A DNA stretch of 64,000 nucleotides from Gammaproteobacteria bacterium (GCA_030432755.1 JAUILZ010000006.1:124001-188000), one strand, 5' to 3'. Positions 24,654 to 33,612 are shown, counted from the stretch's first letter. Numbers and translations: made by a program. Notes: generated by a model not told the origin, from the letters alone.

Positions 24654-25774
24654 GCGGGGAACGTTCGCACTGGCGTGCCACCCCGGCCGGAAAACACCGG
24701 GGTCGTGGTCTCGGCCTCCCTTTCCCCGGCACGCCGGGGGAATTCAACGCCATCACCGACGTCTCCGGGGTCACGGTCGGCTACACCACCCTCGTCGAGG
24801 GGGACGGCCCGCTGGTTTCGGGCAAGGGACCCGTGCGCACCGGCGTCACCGCGATCCTGCCGCGCGGCGGCGACGCGACCCCGTGCTTCGCCGGCAGTTA
24901 CAGCCTGAATGGCAACGGCGAGATGAGTGGCACCCTCTGGATCGAGGAGGCCGGGCAGCTTGACACGCCCATCACCATCACCAACACCCATTCCTGCGGT
25001 GTGACCCGGGACGCCACCCTGCGCTGGATGGCTGCGCGCGGCCAGGAAAACGCTCAGGACTGGGGCCTGCCGGTGGCGGCGGAAACCTACGACGGGGATC
25101 TCAACGACATCAACGGTTTCCATGTCACCGCGGAACACACCCTGGCGGCGCTCGACGGCGCCCGTGGTGGGCCGCTCGAACTTGGCAGCGTGGGCGGTGG
25201 CACCGGCATGTGCACCTACGAATACAAGGCGGGGTCCTCCAGCGCCTCGCGCAGGGTCGACGTCGGCGGGCGGGAGTACACACTGGGCGTGTTCGTGCAA
25301 TCCAACTTCGGCTTGCGGCAGGAACTGACCGTGCTCGGCGTGCCAGTGGGCAGGCATCTTTCCGGTGGTGAATTCCGCAGCCGCGGCATGGGCTCCATCA
25401 TCGCCGTCATTGCAACCGACGCACCGCTCCTGCCGCACCAGTTGAAGCGACTCGCGCGCCGCGTGCCCCTGGGCCTCGCCCGCACCGGTACCATCGGTCA
25501 CCACTCGTCCGGCGACATCTTTCTCGCGTTTTCCACCGCCAATTCGGAAGCGCTGGCGGGCGGCGACGAAGTGCTGCGCAATGGCGCCTTCCTCCGCGAC
25601 AGCGCGCTGGACCCGCTGTTCGGCGCGGTGGTGGAATCGGTGGAGGAAGCGGTCATCGACTCCATGATCGCCAACGAGGACATGACCGGCGCGAACGGCC
25701 TCACGGTACGCGCGTTGCCGCGTGATCAGCTGCTTAAACTACTGCGGCAGCGGGGTGTGCAACTTTCCCCGTGA
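24650..25774 (+). CDS. P1/S58 family aminopeptidase (DmpA/BapA-type)
   Basis: 374 residues. The DmpA Ntn-hydrolase fold shows in the opening FNAITDVSGVTVGYTTL, the NTHSCGVTRDATLRW region, GSVGGGTGMCTYEYKAG, then SSSASRRVDVGG, near where the chain is autocleaved to expose the serine nucleophile (family model). The final LLPHQLKRLARRVPLGLARTG is also typical. DmpA releases N-terminal D- or L-amino acids, BapA releases beta-amino acids. The length is the family's. It is co-translated with the upstream PLP enzyme (ATGA overlap), so it may feed an unusual amine to it. No signal peptide: cytosolic. Confidence 0.83.
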   Translation: MSGERSHWRATPAGKHRGRGLGLPFPGTPGEFNAITDVSGVTVGYTTLVEGDGPLVSGKGPVRTGVTAILPRGGDATPCFAGSYSLNGNGEMSGTLWIEEAGQLDTPITITNTHSCGVTRDATLRWMAARGQENAQDWGLPVAAETYDGDLNDINGFHVTAEHTLAALDGARGGPLELGSVGGGTGMCTYEYKAGSSSASRRVDVGGREYTLGVFVQSNFGLRQELTVLGVPVGRHLSGGEFRSRGMGSIIAVIATDAPLLPHQLKRLARRVPLGLARTGTIGHHSSGDIFLAFSTANSEALAGGDEVLRNGAFLRDSALDPLFGAVVESVEEAVIDSMIANEDMTGANGLTVRALPRDQLLKLLRQRGVQLSP

Positions 25775-25787
25775 GAACAACCGGGGA

Positions 25788-26453
25788 TCAGGATTCGTCG
25801 GTGGCAGTGTCGCGCGCCAGCACGGTGTGCAGTACCGCGTCACTCGCGGCGTGTTCCACGCAGCGGAAGCCGAGGGCGTTCATGTCGATGCCCTGCAACA
25901 GGGGTTCGCCGGCACCGAGGAGGACGGGCGCTGTGACCAGGTGCAATTCGTCCACCAGGCCCGCGCGCAGATACTGACGGATGGTGCCCGGCCCGCCGCC
26001 GATGCGCACGTCCTTTCCCGCGGCGGTTTCTCGCGCCCGGTACAGGGCTTCCCCGATGCCCCCGGTGACGAAGTGAAACGTGGTGCCGCCCTGCATTTGC
26101 AGGGGATTTCGGGCATGGTGGGTGAGGACGAACACCTGGCTGTGATAGGGCGGCTCGTCACCCCACCAGCCGCGCCAGCTCTCGTCGGGCCAGGGCCCGC
26201 GCACCGGGCCGAACATGTTGCGGCCGAGAATCCAGGCGCCGACATTGGCGAAACCACGGGCCATGAAGTCCTCGTCGATGCCGGTCTCGCCGTCGTCCTG
26301 GCCGAGAACGATGCGGCGAAACGTTCGCGTGCGGAATGCCCATTCGTGAAGGGCCATGCCGCCGATGCCGAGGGGATTGTCGGCGTCCTGCGCCGGGCCG
26401 GCGGCAAATCCATCCAGCGAGACGGAAAAACTGGCCACGCGCACTTTACTCAT
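25788..26453 (-). CDS. dihydrofolate reductase / RibD C-terminal family protein
   Basis: 221 residues of the DHFR-like NADPH fold (RibD_C, PF01872). Marks are SFSVSLDGFAAGP at the N-terminus, the NADPH segment NVGAWILGRNMFGP (about 91-104), VFVLTHHARNP and the IGGGPGTIRQYLRAGLVDELHLV motif (about 151-171). Such reductases reduce small heterocycles or confer resistance to some compounds; it is not the housekeeping folate enzyme. ATG with GGAGTACCATCC upstream. Convergent with the DmpA-like gene, 13 bp apart. Confidence 0.83.
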   Translation of the reverse strand: MSKVRVASFSVSLDGFAAGPAQDADNPLGIGGMALHEWAFRTRTFRRIVLGQDDGETGIDEDFMARGFANVGAWILGRNMFGPVRGPWPDESWRGWWGDEPPYHSQVFVLTHHARNPLQMQGGTTFHFVTGGIGEALYRARETAAGKDVRIGGGPGTIRQYLRAGLVDELHLVTAPVLLGAGEPLLQGIDMNALGFRCVEHAASDAVLHTVLARDTATDES

Positions 26454-26525
26454 GGATGGTACTCCGCCTATTGTGGCTGATACGTCAGTGGGCGCGACTC
26501 GAAAGTTCCGGCGCGTTGGCGGGAA

Positions 26526-27338
26526 CTACTGCTTACGCCCACGAATGCTGTAAACCAGCGGCACGTCATGTCCCTGGTGATCGAGGTAGTAGCGACCGGG
26601 CTCGCGTTCGACCAGTCCCTCGAAGCAATTCCATGGGCTGAACGGGAATTCGTTCAACTGTTCGACCACGATGCCCGCGCTGATCAGCGCATTGCAGACA
26701 TCGGCCATGGGATGCACCCAGACTGCCAGCCTCGCCCGGGCGTCTGCGCCATTCTCCGTGTAGCTGCCCTCGTCCTCGACGTCGGGCAGCCCCCGGTTGA
26801 AATATCCGTAGCCGGAGACCAGGTCGATGGCCGGGTGGAACTCCGCCATGTAGAAGGTGCCGCCGGACGCCAGGCTGGACGAGATCACGGAGGCCCAACG
26901 CGCGAGATCCGGTAACCAGCAGACCGCACCGTAGGATGTAAAAACGATGTCGTAGGGTTCGGCGTCGTCGCGCTCGTAGTCGAGCACGTTGGCGCAGATG
27001 AAGCGGGCGGGAATGCCGGACTGCGCGGACAGCTTGCGCGCCAGGTCGATGGCCACGGGAGAGAGGTCCACCCCGGTGCAGTCCAGGCCTTCGCGCGCCC
27101 AGGAGAGGGTGTCGAGACCGAAATGGCATTGCAGGTGCAACAGGCGGTCGCCGGCCTTCGGGTGAAGCTCGCCGAGTTCGATCTCGCACAGCGACGATGC
27201 GCCGCCGAGAAAGCCCGGAACATCGTAGAAGCGGGAGTCGAAGTGCGCCGTGGCGCGCCGGTCCCAGCCAGCGCGGTTGAGTTCGAACCAGTCTTCCGTT
27301 GTCACGTTGATTGGTGCTCCCGTATCAGTCGTTTCCAT
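26526..27338 (-). CDS. class I SAM-dependent methyltransferase
   Basis: 270 residues. It has the pattern of the yeast/bacterial SAM methyltransferases of the Methyltransf_11/25 type: LLHLQCHFGLDTLSWAREG (motif I, with an unusual CHFG in place of CGTG), CTGVDLSPVAIDLARKLS, and YDIVFTSYGAVCWLPDL. The C-terminal HPAIDLVSGYGYFNRGLP and PFSPWNCFEGLVE are common in this subgroup. The start is uncertain: the ATG used here overlaps the upstream gene by 14 bp; a GTG at 27305 has a better-placed GGGAG. Substrate unknown. Confidence 0.75.
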   Translation of the reverse strand: METTDTGAPINVTTEDWFELNRAGWDRRATAHFDSRFYDVPGFLGGASSLCEIELGELHPKAGDRLLHLQCHFGLDTLSWAREGLDCTGVDLSPVAIDLARKLSAQSGIPARFICANVLDYERDDAEPYDIVFTSYGAVCWLPDLARWASVISSSLASGGTFYMAEFHPAIDLVSGYGYFNRGLPDVEDEGSYTENGADARARLAVWVHPMADVCNALISAGIVVEQLNEFPFSPWNCFEGLVEREPGRYYLDHQGHDVPLVYSIRGRKQ

Positions 27339-27828
27339 CTCCTGCGTCGGCCCGAAACATATCAGGATCCGTGAGTTCCCGTTTGTTCCCGTCGAAGCCT
27401 TCATACAGTTCGCGATGCCGCCGCAGGCCATACTCATCTTCCCTGGTCGAATAGGCGCGCACCCATTCGACAAGGTTGTCGAGATGCGCATCCTGGGCTT
27501 CCGGGCTGGGGAACTTGTCCGGCTCCCAGGGCCGCGCGCGGCAATGGCCGACGCAGGCGTCGATCCCGGGATTGAGGAACAGCAATGTTTCGCAGGACGG
27601 CAGCAACGCCTCGACGATGTCCGCGTAGCAACCCTCGATCACCCAGTGATCATGGGTCTCGATGAATGCGCGGGCATCGGCAATGCTGTCGGCGACCGGC
27701 CGGCGCTCGATGCCGCCGGCGAAGGCGATATCGTCCAGCGGCAGCAGGGAGGCGGATTGTTGCGACAGGAGATGGCGCGCCAGCGTGGTCTTCCCCGCGC
27801 CGGCATTGCCGAGGATGATGGTCTTCAC
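27325..27828 (-). CDS. AAA/adenylate-kinase-like P-loop NTPase
   Basis: 167 residues. A Walker A motif, ILGNAGAGKTTLARHLL (about 5-21), is followed by LDDIAF and then DHWVIEGCYADIVEAL (about 60-75), the lid/second-strand region seen in FlaR-like, topology-modulation and shikimate/adenylate kinase relatives. Small P-loop kinases of this type phosphorylate small metabolites. The GTG start overlaps the glycosyltransferase stop by 4 bp, so the two are co-translated. In homologues the same protein usually stands alone; why it sits behind a glycosyltransferase is unclear. Confidence 0.7.
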   Translation of the reverse strand: MKTIILGNAGAGKTTLARHLLSQQSASLLPLDDIAFAGGIERRPVADSIADARAFIETHDHWVIEGCYADIVEALLPSCETLLFLNPGIDACVGHCRARPWEPDKFPSPEAQDAHLDNLVEWVRAYSTREDEYGLRRHRELYEGFDGNKRELTDPDMFRADAGDGND

Positions 27829-29636
27829 ACGCCAGCGTCCGATTGCGCGATGCGGTAATCCTCGGACTCGAGAGTCAACGCGGGGTGATAGAAGGGATCC
27901 CCCGCCTCCAGGAAGGTGGCCCACTTTTCGCGGAAGCGAGTGGTTTCCGCCGCCAGCCGCTGCCGGTTCTCCGCATCGAGGTCGCTACCCCGGGTGGCGG
28001 ACTCGAAATGGACGCCAGTGGCCCAGGGGATAACCACGTTGCGGTATCCGGCATTGCCGAGAGTGAGGCAGAAATCCACGTCGTTGAGGGCGATGGCGAA
28101 GCGATCGGCGTCGAAGCCGCCTGCATCATTGAACTTGTCCCGCGCGACCATCAGCATCGCCGCGGTGACCGCGCTCACGTTACTCGCCACCTGCAGTCGG
28201 CAGAAGTATCCGGGTACGTCCGCGGGAAAGCCCTTGAAGGGATGGCCGGCGCTGCCACCGATGCCGACCACGATGCCGGCATGCTGGATTGTGCCGTCGG
28301 GGTAACCGAGGCGACCGCCTACCGCGCCGATCTCCGGCCTGGCGGCATACCGGAGCAGGGCCTCGACGCTGCCTTTCGCCTGGATCTCGACATCGTTGTT
28401 GAGAAACAACAAATAGTCGCCCCGGGCTTCCGCCGCGCCATGGTTGCAGACCGCGGCGAAGTTGAATGGCTCATCGTGGTCGACGAACCGAATCCGCGCG
28501 TCGCGATTGCGCCAGAGATCCATCCGTTCCCTGGTTGCCGGGTTTGCGCTCTGGTTGTTCACGCCCACGACCTCGAGATTCTCCCATCCACCATTGGCAA
28601 ACAGCGCCGTCAGGCAGCGATCCAGCAACTCCGGCTTGTCACGGAATGGCAGGATCACGGATACCAGGGGCTCCCCGGACACCGGGTAAACCGGCCGGTA
28701 GGTGCCGGGTAGCACGCCCTTCTCCGCCCTGGCGCCAGGACAGGCATCCTTGAGACACCCTTCAAGCGCGCGCCGGCCCGCCTCCCAGGCATAGTCTTTC
28801 TCGCCGAACAGGAGGGCGGTGGATCCGGGAAGCTGGCGCCAGTGATAAAGCACCCGCGGTACGTGCCGAACTTCCCGCGCGAGGCGCGTCGCCCGCAGCA
28901 CCAGGTCGTAGTCCTGGGCGCCGTCGAACCCGGGGCGAAAACCGCCCGCGGCGTCAACGAGTGACCGCCGGATCAGTAGCAGGTGGCCGAGGTAGTTCTG
29001 GCAGTCGAGCAGTTCCGGCGACCAGTCCGGCTTGAAGAACGGCGAGTGATACTTCGCGCCGGCCAGCTTGTCCTCGTCGCTATAGAGCAGATCGGCATCG
29101 GGGTGTGCCGACGCGGTGAGCAGCATTTCCCGCAGCGCCTGTGGCGCGAGCCGGTCGTCGTGGTCGAGGAGCGCGATCCATTCTCCGCCAGCCATTTCCA
29201 GGGCCGCCGCGGAAGCTGCGCCAATACCGACATTGTCGGGGAGATGGCGTACCCTGATCCGCGGATCCGACGCCTGCAGTTCCGTGAGCAACGGGCGGAT
29301 CCGGGACGACGGCGAGGCGTCATCGACGATGCAGAGCTCCCAGTGACCCCAGGTCTGCGCGCGAATCGATTCCACCGCATCGCGGAGCAGCGTTTCGTCG
29401 GTGTCGTAAACCGGCAGCAGTATGGAGACCAGCGGTTCGCCCGCCACCTCGCCGGGACCGGTTTCCGCGCCGTGCAGGGCGCGCCAGCGGTCGTAGCCGA
29501 AGTCATACTCCCCGGGGGAATAGCGCCCCGCCAGCCGGCGGAGCTTGCCCAGCACCTGGCGGGCCAGGGCGCCAGGGCCCTGACGTTTGAGAACGTCGAG
29601 GGCGTGACGCCAGAAAATCCCGGTCCTGCCCGGCAT
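27825..29636 (-). CDS. tandem-domain family 2 glycosyltransferase
   Basis: 603 residues with two GT-A domains. The first (about 65-280) has PLVSILLPVYDTDETLLRDAV and LDHDD at 157-161; the second (about 320-580) has PLVSVILPFRDKPELLDRCL and LFLNNDVE, the metal-binding acidic motif. Such proteins, as in RgpF/WsaE-type assembly, add two sugars in turn to an acceptor in the cytosol. No membrane segment is evident. The N-terminal 60 residues are charged and probably bind a partner. The next two genes are overlapped in a minus-strand operon. No polysaccharide genes flank it here; those start 10 kb downstream. Confidence 0.82.
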   Translation of the reverse strand: MPGRTGIFWRHALDVLKRQGPGALARQVLGKLRRLAGRYSPGEYDFGYDRWRALHGAETGPGEVAGEPLVSILLPVYDTDETLLRDAVESIRAQTWGHWELCIVDDASPSSRIRPLLTELQASDPRIRVRHLPDNVGIGAASAAALEMAGGEWIALLDHDDRLAPQALREMLLTASAHPDADLLYSDEDKLAGAKYHSPFFKPDWSPELLDCQNYLGHLLLIRRSLVDAAGGFRPGFDGAQDYDLVLRATRLAREVRHVPRVLYHWRQLPGSTALLFGEKDYAWEAGRRALEGCLKDACPGARAEKGVLPGTYRPVYPVSGEPLVSVILPFRDKPELLDRCLTALFANGGWENLEVVGVNNQSANPATRERMDLWRNRDARIRFVDHDEPFNFAAVCNHGAAEARGDYLLFLNNDVEIQAKGSVEALLRYAARPEIGAVGGRLGYPDGTIQHAGIVVGIGGSAGHPFKGFPADVPGYFCRLQVASNVSAVTAAMLMVARDKFNDAGGFDADRFAIALNDVDFCLTLGNAGYRNVVIPWATGVHFESATRGSDLDAENRQRLAAETTRFREKWATFLEAGDPFYHPALTLESEDYRIAQSDAGV

Positions 29637-29655
29637 TGGATTGGGAAGGTTTCGG

Positions 29656-30468
29656 CTACCGGAACGCCGCGATACAGGCTACCCAGCAGGAGTCGTTGGC
29701 GCCCTTGCGGGTCTTGCGATAGCCGTGCTCGCTGTCATCGTCCTGCCACCAGATGTCGATGTCGCCGAATCCCGCCGCGCGCAGGAGGTCCAGCAGTTCC
29801 GGGATGGACCAGACCCGCCAGCTATAACGGTAGGGCGGATCGATTTCCGAGCCGTCACGGAAGCGAAAAGTCAGCGTCAGGTCGGCGCTGTGATCCACCG
29901 GCGAGAAGTTGCGCTGCTGCCACACAAGCTCGAACCCGGAGACCTTCGAGCTGTAGGGTTCTTCCGAGAGGCTGTCGGTGCCGCCGGTGACGTCGATAAC
30001 CAGCATGCCATCTTCCGCGAGGTCCTCGCGCGCGCGGGTAAAGTAGTCGAGCATTTCATCGCGCGTGCGAAACACCCAGTAGGAAAAATTGAAGGCGCAG
30101 CGGATATCCGGAGACTCGACGCTGGGATCACGAACGTCGGCCTCGTGCAAAATGGCGCGCTTCGCGCCGTGACCGAGGGGCGCCATGTTGTGTTCCCTGC
30201 CCCATTCCAGCGGATCAGGATCGATGTCGAAACCCTCTCCACTAAAACGTGGACCCTGCGCCACCCAGTGGGACAGCGTGAGGGCGGTGCCACAGAAATC
30301 CTCGCGCAGGCGCCAGGCATTGCGTCGCCGACGGCTGCGATAAAAATGCTGAATCAGCTCGATGTCGGCTTCCGGCGACTGAACCGCCAGCTGGTAGATC
30401 TTGTGCTTGTCTGCGCGCTCGGCAAGGGTGGGCGCGCGGGAAGCGGCGGCGGATCGTCTGGATGCCAC
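29656..30468 (-). CDS. class I SAM-dependent methyltransferase
   Basis: 270 residues. The core is REDFCGTALTLSHWVAQG (motif I, where CGTA takes the SAM turn), GFDIDPDPLEWGREHN, and CAFNFSYWVFRTRDEMLDYFTRARE, then GMLVIDVTGGTDS. It resembles a group of Methyltransf_25 proteins with a C-terminal strand swap (SWRVWSIPELLDLLRAAGF). The GTG start has no strong ribosome binding site. It lies divergent from rsmG, with about 145 bp between; that spacer holds a TATAAT hexamer (30535-30540) for rsmG. Substrate unknown. Confidence 0.75.
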   Translation of the reverse strand: MASRRSAAASRAPTLAERADKHKIYQLAVQSPEADIELIQHFYRSRRRRNAWRLREDFCGTALTLSHWVAQGPRFSGEGFDIDPDPLEWGREHNMAPLGHGAKRAILHEADVRDPSVESPDIRCAFNFSYWVFRTRDEMLDYFTRAREDLAEDGMLVIDVTGGTDSLSEEPYSSKVSGFELVWQQRNFSPVDHSADLTLTFRFRDGSEIDPPYRYSWRVWSIPELLDLLRAAGFGDIDIWWQDDDSEHGYRKTRKGANDSCWVACIAAFR

Positions 30469-30612
30469 GTTGGGGTTCGCTCGGGAATGGTTGAGGTCAG
30501 GAAGGAATGGCGCCGGCCGGGCCGGCGCGGCGGGTATAATTCATCGGTGCAACCGAGACACTCTACCACAGCGCCAAAACCTTCCGGTAGGCAGGCGGAA
30601 GATCCTGCGGCG

Positions 30613-31233
30613 ATGCTTTCCCGGGGGATCGAGGCGCTGGGCCTGGGTGTGTCGGCAAAGGCGCAGGAGTCGATGATGCGCCATCTCGAACTGTTGGCGC
30701 GCTGGAACCGGCGCATCAATCTCACCGCGATCCGGGATCCTGCGGCGATGGTAATACAGCATGTGCTGGATTCGCTCGCCGTGGCGCCCCATGTACACGG
30801 CGAGCGGGTGATCGATATCGGCAGCGGTGGCGGATTTCCCGGGCTGCCACTGGCGCTGGCGCAACCCGAACGCCATTTCACCCTGCTCGACAGCCGTGGC
30901 AAACGGGTGGAGTTCCTGCGCCACGTGATTGCCACGCTTCGCCTGGACAATGCACGAGCGGAGCATGGCCGGGTGGAGGATTACCGGCCTGCGGAAAAAT
31001 TTGATACGCTCATCTGCCGCGCGTTCGCCTCCCTGGGGGACATCCTGGCGCTTACCGAATCGTTACAGTTGCCGGGCAGCCGGTTGCTGGCGATGAAGGG
31101 GCGCGCCGTGGCCGAGATCGACGCCCTGCCCGAGGCACTTCGCTCCCGGGTATCCGTGGTGGACCTCCAGGTGCCTTTCCTCGACGCCGCCCGCCAGGTC
31201 GTCATCGTTCCCTTCTTCCAAGAACCAGCTTGA
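30613..31233 (+). CDS. rsmG: 16S rRNA (guanine(527)-N7)-methyltransferase RsmG
   Basis: 206 residues. Motif I is VIDIGSGGGFPGLPLALA (about 60-77), followed by LLDSRGKRVEFLRHV, typical of RsmG (GidB). It methylates N7 of G527 in 16S rRNA; loss gives low-level streptomycin resistance. The length fits other gammaproteobacterial RsmG proteins (about 205-215). The ATG is used; an in-frame GTG 66 bp upstream would sit at the start site of a TATAAT -10 box, so it is less likely. Usually mnmG is upstream of rsmG; here it is absent. parA starts 16 bp after the stop. Confidence 0.93.
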   Translation: MLSRGIEALGLGVSAKAQESMMRHLELLARWNRRINLTAIRDPAAMVIQHVLDSLAVAPHVHGERVIDIGSGGGFPGLPLALAQPERHFTLLDSRGKRVEFLRHVIATLRLDNARAEHGRVEDYRPAEKFDTLICRAFASLGDILALTESLQLPGSRLLAMKGRAVAEIDALPEALRSRVSVVDLQVPFLDAARQVVIVPFFQEPA

Positions 31234-31249
31234 ACCAGCCAGAATCCGC

Positions 31250-32023
31250 ATGACCCGCATCCTCGCCATCACCAACCAGAAAGGCGGCGTAGGCAAAACC
31301 ACCACCGCCATCAACCTCGCCGCCTGCCTCGCGCATTCGTCGAGCCGGGTGTTGCTGGTGGACATCGATCCCCAGGGCAACGCCAGCGTGGGCAGCGGTG
31401 TATCCCTGCGCGACCTGGCGGCCGGTACCTACGAGGTGCTGCTCGGCGAGGTGCCTGTCGGAGACGCGATCCTGAAAACCGATTCGGGCTACGACCTCCT
31501 GCCCGCGCATCCGGACCTGTCCGGCGCCCAGGTGGAAATGCAGGAACTCGAGGGGCGCGACTACCGCCTGCGCGAGGCGCTCGCCACCCTGGAAGGACGC
31601 TACGACATGGTGGTGATCGACTGCCCGCCGGCGCTCAACGTGCTTACCGTGAACGCCCTCACGGCGGCGCGCGAGGTGCTGATCCCGGTGCAATGTGAGT
31701 ACTACGCGCTCGAAGGGCTGACCAGCCTGATGGAAACCGTGGACCTGGTTCGACAGGGGCTGAATCCGGACCTCCAGGTGCTCGGCCTGGTGCGCACCCT
31801 GTTCGACAGCCGCAACAGCCTCGCCCACGAGGTCTCCGAGCAGTTGCGCGAGCATTTCGAGGACACGCTCTTCCGCACCGTGATCCCGCGCAACGTGCGC
31901 CTCGCCGAGGCGCCGAGCTACGGCAAGCCGGTGATCGAGTATGATCGCCAGTGCGCCGGCAGCCAGGCTTACCTGGCGCTGGCATGCGAGGTGCTCCGCC
32001 GCGAGCCGCAATCAGTGACATGA
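31250..32023 (+). CDS. parA: ParA/Soj chromosome partitioning ATPase
   Basis: 257 residues with the deviant Walker A (KGGVGKTTTAINLA, about 11-24), Walker A' LVDIDPQGN and Walker B VVIDCPPAL. ATP-bound dimers bind DNA non-specifically and are cleared by ParB to segregate the replication origin. No N-terminal DNA-binding extension, so it is the short chromosomal (Soj) type. It lies in the usual rsmG-parA-parB order, and its stop overlaps the parB start by 4 bp (ATGA). Confidence 0.95.
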   Translation: MTRILAITNQKGGVGKTTTAINLAACLAHSSSRVLLVDIDPQGNASVGSGVSLRDLAAGTYEVLLGEVPVGDAILKTDSGYDLLPAHPDLSGAQVEMQELEGRDYRLREALATLEGRYDMVVIDCPPALNVLTVNALTAAREVLIPVQCEYYALEGLTSLMETVDLVRQGLNPDLQVLGLVRTLFDSRNSLAHEVSEQLREHFEDTLFRTVIPRNVRLAEAPSYGKPVIEYDRQCAGSQAYLALACEVLRREPQSVT

Positions 32024-32961
32024 CCAAGAAGAAGAAATCCCGCCTGGGCAAGGGACTCGGCGCCCTGCTTGGCGACGTTCGCCAGACCACCGCGCCGGAG
32101 GCGCCGGCGGAGGCCCCCACGCCCACTGCTGCTCCCGCTTCCGCGTCCAGTACGGCACCGGCAACAGAGACATCGACTCAACCGGGCACCGGCCTGCGCG
32201 AAATCCCCATCGAATTCCTCCAGCGCGGCCGATACCAGCCGCGCCTGCAGATGGACAAGGAGGCGCTTGAGGAACTGGCGGAATCGATCCGCGCCCAGGG
32301 CATCATCCAGCCCCTGCTGGTGCGCCGCCTGGCCGCCGACAGTTACGAGATCATCGCCGGCGAGCGCCGCTGGCGCGGCGCCCAGCTCGCCGGTCTCGGC
32401 AGCGTGCCCGCGGTGGTGCGCGAGATCAGCGACGAGACCGCCATGGCGGTGGCCCTGATCGAGAACATCCAGCGCCAGGACCTGAACGCCATCGAGGAGG
32501 CCCTCGGCTTCCAGCGCCTGCTGGAGGAGTTCGGCCTCACCCACGAGGAGGTGGCGGACGCCGTGGGTCGGTCCCGAACCGCGGTAACCAACGCGCTACG
32601 GCTTCTGAACCTCGAACCGGCCGTGCGCCGCCTGGTGGAGTCGGGAGAGCTGGGCATGGGCCATGCGCGGGCGCTGCTCGGTCTGCCGACGGAGCGCCAG
32701 CCGGAGGGTGCGCGCAAGGTGGTGAAGGGCGGGCTGTCGGTGCGCGCCACCGAGCACATGGTGAAGCGCATGACGAAGGTGCGCCCGACGAAGGAGAAGC
32801 CGTCCGACGGCGACGCCAATGACATCCGGCGGCTGGAGGAAGAACTGTCGGATCGCATCCAGGCGCGGGTGGAGATCCGTCACTCGGGCAAGAAGGGCCG
32901 CCTCGTCATTCACTACCACTCACTCGACGAACTCGACGGCATCCTCGAGCGGATTCGCTGA
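32020..32961 (+). CDS. parB: ParB/Spo0J chromosome partitioning protein
   Basis: 313 residues. After a Lys-rich start and a low-complexity Ala/Pro/Thr linker (about 22-55), the CTPase/clamp domain has GRYQPR (about 70-75), GERRWRGAQLAGL (box I) and ALIENIQRQDLNAIEEA (box II). The helix-turn-helix (EEVADAVGRSRTAVTNALRLL, about 175-195) binds parS. The C-terminal dimer domain ends in HSLDELDGILERIR. ParB-CTP clamps load at parS and slide. No convincing parS copy (TGTTNCACGTGAAACA type) was seen in the window. A 7-bp hairpin without a T-run follows the stop. Confidence 0.94.
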   Translation: MTKKKKSRLGKGLGALLGDVRQTTAPEAPAEAPTPTAAPASASSTAPATETSTQPGTGLREIPIEFLQRGRYQPRLQMDKEALEELAESIRAQGIIQPLLVRRLAADSYEIIAGERRWRGAQLAGLGSVPAVVREISDETAMAVALIENIQRQDLNAIEEALGFQRLLEEFGLTHEEVADAVGRSRTAVTNALRLLNLEPAVRRLVESGELGMGHARALLGLPTERQPEGARKVVKGGLSVRATEHMVKRMTKVRPTKEKPSDGDANDIRRLEEELSDRIQARVEIRHSGKKGRLVIHYHSLDELDGILERIR

Positions 32962-33114
32962 TTCGCCGGTGCCGATCACCGGCGGTGCCTGCCGGAACGC
33001 ATCCGGGCAGCGGATTGATACCAAGGTCGCAGGGTGTCTTGATGCCGTAAATAAGGCATTGAATTCAAAAGGATATCCCTGGCGCTTTTCAACGTCCACG
33101 GGCCCCGCTTTCGG

Positions 33115-33143
33115 TTGACCCCTCAGGGTCGAGTCATTATAAT
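33115..33143 (+). promoter_or_regulatory. sigma70 promoter of the ATP synthase operon
   Basis: TTGACC (33115-33120), a 17 bp spacer and TATAAT (33138-33143) give five of six and six of six consensus matches with ideal spacing. The start of transcription would be near 33150, about 24 bp before the GTG of atpI. It is the strongest promoter I can see in the window and fits constitutive high expression of the atp genes. The 150 bp between parB and this site show no other element. Confidence 0.8.
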
Positions 33144-33173
33144 CCGCCGCCTCAAAAAGCGGGGGCCGGTCTC

Positions 33174-33581
33174 GTGTCGCGCGCGAAAAAAGACAGCCTG
33201 GAGCATCATGCCAGGCGCGTTCTCGCGCTCCAGGCCGTCCTGACAGCATTGCTGGTTCTGCTGATCCTGGGCCATGGAGTCATCACCGGCGGTGATGACC
33301 GGGCCACGGAAAATGCCCTCGCGGGATTGTATGGCGCGCTGCTCGGCATGGCAGGGACGTTGCTCTCAAGGCGCAGCGTCGACCGATCGAGTGATGCCGC
33401 GTTGCGGGCGCCGCAATCCGCCATGGTGCCGATCTACCTGGGCCTGCTGAACAAGCTCCTGGTAGTGGGTGGGGGCCTTGCCCTGGGGATGGTCGCCCTG
33501 GGTTTCGGACCCATATATATCGTGTCAGGTTACATCGTGACGCAGCTTGCCCTGCTTTGGGCGGCCGCGAGCCGGGCCTGA
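33174..33581 (+). CDS. atpI: ATP synthase assembly protein I
   Basis: 135 residues, four membrane helices, GTG start. AtpI helps assemble the c-ring, and magnesium uptake has also been suggested. The sequence is weakly conserved, so the call rests on position as first gene of the atp operon, on size and on the hydrophobic helix pattern (LLVLLILGHGVITGG, and MVPIYLGLLNKLLVVGGGLALG near residue 81). Its longer charged N-terminus is common outside enterics. atpB follows 34 bp later. Confidence 0.85.
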   Translation: MSRAKKDSLEHHARRVLALQAVLTALLVLLILGHGVITGGDDRATENALAGLYGALLGMAGTLLSRRSVDRSSDAALRAPQSAMVPIYLGLLNKLLVVGGGLALGMVALGFGPIYIVSGYIVTQLALLWAAASRA

Positions 33582-33612
33582 GCCGGAAAGTTACATTTTA
33601 TTGACAACCTGA

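Noticed and set aside
30546..30612. In-frame GTG start 66 bp upstream of the rsmG ATG
   Set aside because: It would lie at the transcription start set by the TATAAT at 30535-30540 and adds 22 residues not seen in RsmG.
32965..32983. Hairpin GCCGGTG-loop-CACCGGC after parB as a terminator
   Set aside because: The 7-bp stem is perfect but no T-run follows; not enough for an intrinsic terminator call.
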